The notes under the pieces were generated by a model, which had not been told where the DNA came from, searched no databases, and saw only the letters and a list, made by a program, of their open reading frames with translations. 64,000 nt of DNA, from NCBI GenBank assembly GCA_031082125.1, contig JAVHLM010000021.1:62001-126000 (forward strand), given 5' to 3'. A program made the position numbers and the translations under genes. Shown here piece after piece: positions 58,469 to 64,000 of the stretch. Origin of the DNA: Candidatus Eremiobacterota bacterium. Its GTDB lineage: Bacteria > Vulcanimicrobiota > CADAWZ01 > Ess09-12. Numbering within the stretch: the first letter of the stretch is position 1; each line of letters begins with the position of its first letter.

Positions 58469-59820
58469 TTCAGAAGGAGCGCATCCGCCATCTCAATGAG
58501 AAGACCGGGAGCCGCGGCGCATATGTCCTTTACTGGATGCAGGCCTCGCAGCGCGCCCAGGCAAACCATGCCCTGGAATACAGCATAAGAGAGGCCAACG
58601 CCACAGGGAAGCCCGTCATCGTTTACTTCGGCGTCATGGAGAGCTACCCGGCCGCCAATGCCCGTCATTACCGCTTCATGCTCGAGGGAATAAGCGAGGT
58701 CCGTGAGAGCCTGAGAAGGCGGGGGATTGCCATGGTCATCGCCAGGGAGGCTCCTTATGAAGGTGCCGTGCGCCTCTCGAAGGACGCGGCGCTGCTGGTG
58801 GCTGACAGGGGATATACTCTGCACCAGCGTGAGTGGCGTGCCTTCGTGGCAGAGAGAGCCCATTGCCGGGCAGTGGAGGTGGAAAGCGACGTGGTAGTCC
58901 CCGTGGAGACTGCCTCAATCAAGGAGGAATATGCGGCAGCGACGATAAGGCCGAAGATCAGGGAAAAGCTCCCTTATTTCATGGTCCCCCTCGGGGAGCA
59001 GGAGCCCCGCCTCCCTTCCCTGTCAATGGGCTTTGAGACGGCAGATCCCATGGAACTGGAGGGGCAGCTCCCCCTGGACAGGTCAGTGGAGCCTGTGGCA
59101 TCGATGAGGGGAGGCGCCTCTGAAGCTCAAAAAAGGCTCAGGCACTTCATTGCCCATCTGCTGGACGGATATGACGTGAAAAGAAACGATCCTGCCCTTG
59201 AGTTTCAGTCACAGATGAGCCCATATCTTCATTTCGGGCAGATCCCGCCTCTTCTTATCGCCCTGGAGGTTCAGAGGGCCGGCGGGCCCGGCGCCGAAGC
59301 CTACCTGGAGGAGCTTATCGTGAGGCGGGAGCTCTCGGTGAACTACCTCTGGTATAATCCCCGGTACGGCAGCTTCGAGGGCCTTCCCCCCTGGGCTGCC
59401 GGGACCCTTGAGAAGCATGGAGCAGACAGGCGTGAAGTTCTTTACTCCCTCGATGAGCTCGAGGCTGCAAAGACCCACGATCCTTACTGGAACGCTGCAC
59501 AGAAAGAGATGGTCATAAGGGGGAAGATGCATGGCTACATGCGGATGTACTGGGGGAAGAAGATCCTGGAGTGGAGCCCTTCTCCCCGTGAAGCCTTCGG
59601 GCGTGCATTGTATCTCAACGATAAATACGAGCTTGACGGGCGTGATCCCAACGGCTATACCGGCATTGCCTGGTGCTTCGGCAAGCATGACAGGCCCTGG
59701 AAGGAGCGGGGCATCTTCGGGACCGTGCGGTATATGAATGCCCGGGGCCTCGAGAGGAAATTCGACGCCCGCGCTTATGTGGCTAAAGTGAATTCAATCG
59801 AAAGAGGTGCCCGGCAATGA
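58465..59820 (+). CDS. phr: Class II CPD DNA photolyase
   Basis: This 451-residue protein is full-length class II. The N-terminal antenna domain has GAYVLYWMQASQRAQANHAL, and the FAD domain has ELIVRRELSVNYLWYNP, the DPYWNAAQKEMVIRGKMHGY helix and AWCFGKHDRPWKERGIFG with the class II tryptophans. It repairs cyclobutane pyrimidine dimers with blue light. ATG overlaps the gcdH stop (ATGA), and its own stop overlaps the next start, so a light-repair gene is embedded in a metabolic operon. Light exposure of the organism is implied. Confidence 0.96.
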   Translation: MIQKERIRHLNEKTGSRGAYVLYWMQASQRAQANHALEYSIREANATGKPVIVYFGVMESYPAANARHYRFMLEGISEVRESLRRRGIAMVIAREAPYEGAVRLSKDAALLVADRGYTLHQREWRAFVAERAHCRAVEVESDVVVPVETASIKEEYAAATIRPKIREKLPYFMVPLGEQEPRLPSLSMGFETADPMELEGQLPLDRSVEPVASMRGGASEAQKRLRHFIAHLLDGYDVKRNDPALEFQSQMSPYLHFGQIPPLLIALEVQRAGGPGAEAYLEELIVRRELSVNYLWYNPRYGSFEGLPPWAAGTLEKHGADRREVLYSLDELEAAKTHDPYWNAAQKEMVIRGKMHGYMRMYWGKKILEWSPSPREAFGRALYLNDKYELDGRDPNGYTGIAWCFGKHDRPWKERGIFGTVRYMNARGLERKFDARAYVAKVNSIERGARQ

Positions 59821-60725
59821 AAAGAATATTCGTAACCCTGCTTGCGGCGATGTTTCTTCTCTCTTCCGGTGCCCCGGCGGAAGATAATGCAAAGCCCGTC
59901 ACTTACGAGGTCGGCGAGGGGCGGAGTCTCACGGCCTATCTCTCCCTTCCCCATGGCTATAAGGAAGGAAAGAGGTGCCCCGCCATCTTCCTCATCCACG
60001 GCGGTGCCGGCGTGCGGAAAAAGGGCACGACGACGGGTGCCATGAAGACTCTTAATTTCCCTGCCGTCCAGGAGCACCTCGTGAAAAAGTACGTGGTCTT
60101 CTCCGCAGAGTATTTCTCTGATTATTTCGGCGATCCCCGGGAATTCCAGAGCATGAGCGCAGCCTTTGCGGCGATGCTCAGAGAGCCTTCCGTCGATCCC
60201 GCCAGGATAGCCGCAGTGGGCGTAAGCCACGGGGGATACCTCACGCTGATGACCGCAATGAATCCCGCCGTGAAGGTCAGGATCAAGGCCGCCGTCAGTG
60301 TTTCCGGCGTCGTAGACGTGGCCTCATGGGCCGACTACATGTTCGGCATCATGGATATTTTTTCCATAGCCCGGGGCAGCACGTCCGGGGAGAAGGAGGA
60401 GAAGCTGGATAACTTCACGTCGTATGTGACGGACCTGAAGAGCACTCTGGGATGGCCCCCCGATAAGGATGAAAAGACCGCGGAGAGCTACAGGGAGATT
60501 TCTGTCATCACTTACTGCGGGCGCCTGGCGGTGCCCCTCCTGGTGCTCCATGGCGATGCCGACCGGCTTGTCCCCCCAAGCCAGGCCAGGATGCTGAAAA
60601 AGGCCCTGGAAAAGGAGAAGAAAGCCTTTGAATACCATGAGGTGAAGGAGGGGGGCCACCTCATATTCGGCAAGGACACCAAGACCTGGGAGCACATCGA
60701 CGCCTTCCTGAAAAAGAATCTCTGA
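59817..60725 (+). CDS. Exported alpha/beta hydrolase (dienelactone hydrolase/prolyl oligopeptidase-like)
   Basis: This 302-residue protein has a signal peptide (MKRIFVTLLAAMFLLSSGAP) and an alpha/beta-hydrolase fold: IFLIHGGAG (oxyanion region), nucleophile in VGVSHGGYL, Asp in LVLHGDADRLVPP and His in EGGHLIFG. This order fits esterases, acyl-aminoacyl peptidases or dienelactone hydrolases. The natural substrate is unknown. It overlaps the photolyase stop by 4 bp. Confidence 0.88.
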   Translation: MKRIFVTLLAAMFLLSSGAPAEDNAKPVTYEVGEGRSLTAYLSLPHGYKEGKRCPAIFLIHGGAGVRKKGTTTGAMKTLNFPAVQEHLVKKYVVFSAEYFSDYFGDPREFQSMSAAFAAMLREPSVDPARIAAVGVSHGGYLTLMTAMNPAVKVRIKAAVSVSGVVDVASWADYMFGIMDIFSIARGSTSGEKEEKLDNFTSYVTDLKSTLGWPPDKDEKTAESYREISVITYCGRLAVPLLVLHGDADRLVPPSQARMLKKALEKEKKAFEYHEVKEGGHLIFGKDTKTWEHIDAFLKKNL

Positions 60726-60753
60726 TCGGCACGATAAGAAGGGACCGCTGATA

Positions 60754-63021
60754 TTGAAAGTCCATAAAGGTATCTCTTTTAAAGTAATTCTGGTCTCCCT
60801 CTTGATAGTGGCCTGTTCCTGTCAGCTGCCTGCAGCAGAAATCCTGAAGCGGATTACGGTAAAGGGAAAAGTGAGCTGCCAGGGGAGGGGCATTCCCCGG
60901 GTCCTGATGACTGATGGCGAGATTACCGCTCTCACTGATAAAAACGGAGAATACTCTCTGCAAAGCAGCTCAAACAGGAGATTTATCTACTACACCCTCC
61001 CTTCAGGATATGAATCGCCCGTGGAAAAGGGGCTGCCTGTCTTCTACAAAAGGATTGACAATGAAAAGGGAGAGGTGTGTGCCCGAAATTTTGAGCTGCT
61101 TAAAAGCCGAAGGAACCAGGAAGACCATGCCTTCATAGTAGTGGCAGATCCTCAGGTTATTGAGAGCTCCGAACTGGATTTACTGGCTTCTGTCGTGCGT
61201 GATATCAAGGATACGGTTTCCGGATTCGATCCCTCCGTTCCTGTCCACGGCATCTGCTGCGGGGATATGGTCTTTGACCGCCCAAATCTCTTTGATCCCT
61301 ATATCGCCACAATGTCGGGAGCGGGTATTCCCTTTTACCATGGGATCGGAAATCATGATATGGACTACTCAAATAAAACTCATGAAACCTCAAGCTGCAC
61401 CTATGAGAGCAGATTCGGCCCTCCCTATTACTCATTCAACAGAGGGAAAATTCACTACATTACCCTGAATGATGTCTTTTACTACGGCTATTCTTATCAC
61501 TACATGGGATACCTGGATCAGAAGCAGCTTGACTGGCTGGCGGCAGATTTAAAGCAGGTCCCGAAGAATGCCACCATAGCCGTCTCTCTGCATATCCCTA
61601 CAAGATATAATGAGTCAGAAGCAAAGCCTGGCCTGGAAGGGTTTCAGAAAAATGCCCTGGTGAATGCCCAGGCCCTCTATGATTTATTCAAGGGGTACAA
61701 GGTTCATATCATGGCCGGGCACAGCCATACGCAATGGAAAACCATAATCTCGGGCAATATCATGGAGCATACCAATGCCGCTGCAAGTGCCGCCTGGTGG
61801 CAGGGTGAGATCGGCCTTGACGGCACTCCTCAAGGATATACCGTTTATGAGGCGGACGGGGATAAGCTGACATGGTATTTTAAAGGTGTCAATAAATCCA
61901 GGATGCATCAATTCACCCTCTACCCAGCCGGGAGTGATGCGAAATATCCCTGCTCGTTCATCGCCAATGTCTTTAATCATGATCCCCTGTGGAAAGTCTA
62001 CTGGCTGGAGAATGGCGTTAATAAAGGCGAGATGGAGCAGTACTGGGGAGAAGATCCGGAAGCCGGAAAGCTTTATCCGCCCGGCGGCAATAAGAAATAT
62101 TCATGGCTCTCTGCCGGTGAGACCCATCATCTGTTTAAAGCTGAACCGACTGAGCAGGATGCCGATGTTTCAGTGATGGTGGTTGACAGGTTCGGCACTG
62201 CCTATACTCAGCACCTTTCCTCCAAAGCTCCCCCGGCCGCGCCGGAGCTCCCCGCAGCGCCGGTGAAGAGGAAATGGAAGATGGTGTGGAGCGATGAATT
62301 CAATGCCCCTGATGGCTCTCTCCCTGATCCGGCCAAATGGTGCTTCGACGTGGGCGGCCACGGCTTTGGAAACCACCAGCTCGAATATGACACAGCAAGG
62401 CCTGAGAACACCATCATCCACAAAGGCAACCTGGTCATTACCGCCTGCAGAGAGAAATACACGGGGCCTGACGGGGTGACACGGGATTATACATCTGCCC
62501 GTCTCAAGAGCGACAAGCTCTACTCGCAGAAGTACGGCCGCATTGAAGCCCGTATCAAGCTCCCGGAAGGCCAGGGCATGTGGCCCGCTTTCTGGATGCT
62601 CGGAAATGATATTGACCAGGCAGGATGGCCCTCCTGCGGCGAGATCGATATCATGGAAAATGTGGGCAATAAGCCCTCTTCCGCATACGGCACCATCCAT
62701 GGCCCCGGCTACTCGGGTTCAAAGGGGATAAGCCGCGAGTTCATATTGCCGAGCGGCCGGAAGTTCAGCGATGACTACCATGTCTTCAGCGTGGAATGGG
62801 AGCCCGACTCCATCCGTTTCAGCGTCGATGGCAAGGGGTATCACACCGTCAGCCGCGCCAGTCTTCCCGAAGGGGCGCGATGGGTTTACGATCATCCATT
62901 CTTCCTGCTGGTGAACCTGGCCGTGGGAGGAGACTGGCCCGGTCCCCCCGAGGAGACCACGCGGTTCCCCCAGAAGATGCTGGTAGACTGGATCAGGGCC
63001 TATGAGGCCGCCGGGGAATAG
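60754..63021 (+). CDS. Lipoprotein with calcineurin-like phosphoesterase and GH16 glucanase domains
   Basis: This 755-residue protein appears to start at TTG 60754, with AAGAAGGGA about 9 nt upstream. The N-terminus is a lipoprotein signal, VILVSLLIVACSC, with the lipobox IVAC. A small carboxypeptidase-like domain (to about 110) is followed by a metallophosphoesterase (VVADPQV, CCGDMVFD, GIGNHDMD, HIMAGHSHTQW) and a beta domain to about 500. The last 250 residues are GH16, with the catalytic GEIDIMENVG and the WSDEFNAPDGSLPD start. It is probably an outer-surface enzyme for beta-1,3- or mixed-link glucans carrying phosphate or other esters. A fusion of these two catalytic domains is unusual. 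Confidence 0.9.
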   Translation: MKVHKGISFKVILVSLLIVACSCQLPAAEILKRITVKGKVSCQGRGIPRVLMTDGEITALTDKNGEYSLQSSSNRRFIYYTLPSGYESPVEKGLPVFYKRIDNEKGEVCARNFELLKSRRNQEDHAFIVVADPQVIESSELDLLASVVRDIKDTVSGFDPSVPVHGICCGDMVFDRPNLFDPYIATMSGAGIPFYHGIGNHDMDYSNKTHETSSCTYESRFGPPYYSFNRGKIHYITLNDVFYYGYSYHYMGYLDQKQLDWLAADLKQVPKNATIAVSLHIPTRYNESEAKPGLEGFQKNALVNAQALYDLFKGYKVHIMAGHSHTQWKTIISGNIMEHTNAAASAAWWQGEIGLDGTPQGYTVYEADGDKLTWYFKGVNKSRMHQFTLYPAGSDAKYPCSFIANVFNHDPLWKVYWLENGVNKGEMEQYWGEDPEAGKLYPPGGNKKYSWLSAGETHHLFKAEPTEQDADVSVMVVDRFGTAYTQHLSSKAPPAAPELPAAPVKRKWKMVWSDEFNAPDGSLPDPAKWCFDVGGHGFGNHQLEYDTARPENTIIHKGNLVITACREKYTGPDGVTRDYTSARLKSDKLYSQKYGRIEARIKLPEGQGMWPAFWMLGNDIDQAGWPSCGEIDIMENVGNKPSSAYGTIHGPGYSGSKGISREFILPSGRKFSDDYHVFSVEWEPDSIRFSVDGKGYHTVSRASLPEGARWVYDHPFFLLVNLAVGGDWPGPPEETTRFPQKMLVDWIRAYEAAGE

Positions 63022-63067
63022 CGCCCCGGCAGCAGGGATAAGAGAGCCCCCTGGAGAAAATAAAATA

Positions 63068-63685
63068 ATGAAGAGCCAGTGGTCCTTTAAAAAGACGCGC
63101 ATTCTTACGGGGCTTGCCCTGGTGGCGGCCGTGAACTGCCTCTTTGAGACCACCATGGGAAATTTCCTCCACATGGTGAAGTTTCCCTTTACCGGCGCCG
63201 TCATGCTCGGTTTCAACGTCGTGGCCTATGTGCTGGCCCGCTGGATCTGCCCGAGACCTGGCGCCATCTCGGCAGTGGCCTTCATCACCGTGCTGGGGAA
63301 CATTGCCGTGGGAGCAGGGATGATAAAGCCCTTTGCCCTTGCCGCCATACTCTGCGAAGGCATCCTCATCGACATAGTCATTTTTGTCATCGGCTTCAGG
63401 CAGATGGGCGTCGTGGCCGCCTCGGTGGCCGCCTATTTCTTTGCCTTTCTCTACCCCCTTCTCACGGCCTTCCTGTTCGTGAGAAAAGAGGTGCCCAAGG
63501 CCCTGGCCTCACTGATCTCCGGTGTCCATGCCGATGCAGCGGTTCCTTTTGCTGTTTTCCTTGCCCTCATCTTACTCAAGCTTCTCATTTACTGCATAAT
63601 CGCCGTTTTCTTCGGGGTCCTCGGGTGGAGACTATTCCTGTTCATGGAGAAAGCCCGCAGTGCGCACGCCCTCTCGATGGAGTAA
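63068..63685 (+). CDS. Small multi-helix membrane protein (ECF S-component-like)
   Basis: This 205-residue protein has about six hydrophobic helices. The stretch TGAVMLGFNVVAYVLARWIC and ITVLGNIAVGAGMIKPFALA has the short-loop pattern of ECF transporter substrate-binding or related membrane proteins, but no ligand motif was recognised. ATG 63068 is used; GGAG lies about 11 nt upstream. It lies 46 bp after the phosphoesterase-GH16 gene and may be co-transcribed. ECF membership is a guess. Confidence 0.6.
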   Translation: MKSQWSFKKTRILTGLALVAAVNCLFETTMGNFLHMVKFPFTGAVMLGFNVVAYVLARWICPRPGAISAVAFITVLGNIAVGAGMIKPFALAAILCEGILIDIVIFVIGFRQMGVVAASVAAYFFAFLYPLLTAFLFVRKEVPKALASLISGVHADAAVPFAVFLALILLKLLIYCIIAVFFGVLGWRLFLFMEKARSAHALSME

Positions 63686-63716
63686 TGCCGTACGACGCTG
63701 TTTCGGCGCCACCGCC

Positions 63717-64000
63717 GTGATAGAAGATGTCTATTTCTTTGAGAGCAAGAAAAACCAGGTGAGCCTCCTCACCATATCGCAAAGCGGGGGACCTGCCCTC
63801 AAGGTGATTGGCAAGCTTTATTCCTGGGGCGAGAGGAAAAAGGAGGAGCGGGTGCTGCGAAATGCCGGGGAAAAGGGTCTTGCCGTGCCGTCAGTGCGTG
63901 CGGCGTGGAACAACATACTGTTCCTGGAGTATGTCCAGGGAAGCACCATGAGGAGCCTTCTCGGGGGGGGGCACGACCCTTGCGCCGCATCGGAAGCCCT
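63717..64000 (+). CDS. Kinase-fold protein, 3' end outside window
   Basis: A frame open to the right edge reads VIEDVYFFESKKNQVSLLTI, then ALKVIGKLYSWGERKKEERVL and LFLEYVQGSTMRSLL. The Lys in ALKVIGK, the Glu in the following helix and the LEYVQGxTM hinge are the pattern of small-molecule or LPS-type kinases (APH/Kdo-kinase-like). GTG 63717 is a possible start; a GTG at 63660 overlaps the previous gene and is also possible. Only 94 residues are visible. Confidence 0.6.
   Translation, partial: MIEDVYFFESKKNQVSLLTISQSGGPALKVIGKLYSWGERKKEERVLRNAGEKGLAVPSVRAAWNNILFLEYVQGSTMRSLLGGGHDPCAASEA

Overview
The window is about 60% GC bacterial chromosome with dense, mostly well-supported genes, TGA/TAA/TAG stops, Shine-Dalgarno starts, lipoprotein, Sec and Tat signals, and sigma-70-like promoters that can be read directly. 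No rRNA, tRNA, CRISPR array, phage or insertion sequence was recognised. The gene content (MnmG, a class II photolyase, split AASS-like lysine enzymes, a HIS4-like histidine fusion, a serpin, long repeat and low-complexity proteins) suggests an uncultivated, deep-branching lineage. I cannot name the phylum from the sequence alone.

Layout. 1-6.9 kb: end of a sugar-nucleotide/glycosyltransferase locus, a GGS/MGS-like glycosyltransferase, a four-repeat membrane-anchored protein and a HisA-HisI-HisE fusion. 6.9-19.7 kb: a nucleotidyltransferase, a Clp1-like kinase, transporters, an exported transglutaminase, a pilin-like protein, a surface-sugar acetyltransferase, a cysteine-cluster protein, MnmG, a YfhO-like membrane protein and a POT transporter. 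19.8-29.6 kb: an accessory region. It holds a nine-repeat protein, a CHAP-like protein, a large HNH protein with its own consensus promoter, a YYxNG-repeat exported protein, a decayed TPR gene, a 32-bp duplicated sequence around a Tat-exported deaminase, and about 1 kb without a convincing gene. 29.6-37.7 kb: the Lhr helicase and a Gln/Lys/Gly-rich protein split by an in-frame TGA. 37.7-44.0 kb (minus strand): an apparent operon of threonine aldolase, a three-gene ABC-2 exporter, adenosine deaminase, a small acidic protein and cysteine desulfidase. 44.1-45.3 kb: a secreted serpin.

45.8-60.7 kb (plus strand) is the most interesting part: a tightly packed gene train. It encodes lysine-ketoglutarate reductase, saccharopine dehydrogenase, a citryl-CoA-synthetase-like pair whose beta subunit carries a C-terminal ferredoxin domain, a citryl-CoA-lyase-like protein, an HD protein, two aconitase/isopropylmalate-dehydratase-type pairs flanking an isocitrate-dehydrogenase-family enzyme, glutaryl-CoA dehydrogenase, a photolyase and an exported hydrolase. 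I infer a lysine pathway that may cleave homocitrate by an ATP-dependent CoA-thioester route (the aminoadipate pathway in reverse), alongside or instead of the glutaryl-CoA route. A reductive-TCA type citrate cleavage module is the main alternative. After it come a phosphoesterase-GH16 fusion lipoprotein, a small membrane protein and the start of a kinase-fold gene.

Several promoters around leaderless or exported proteins share a TTAACA-type -35 box, and two share an AT-rich upstream element, which hints at common regulation.
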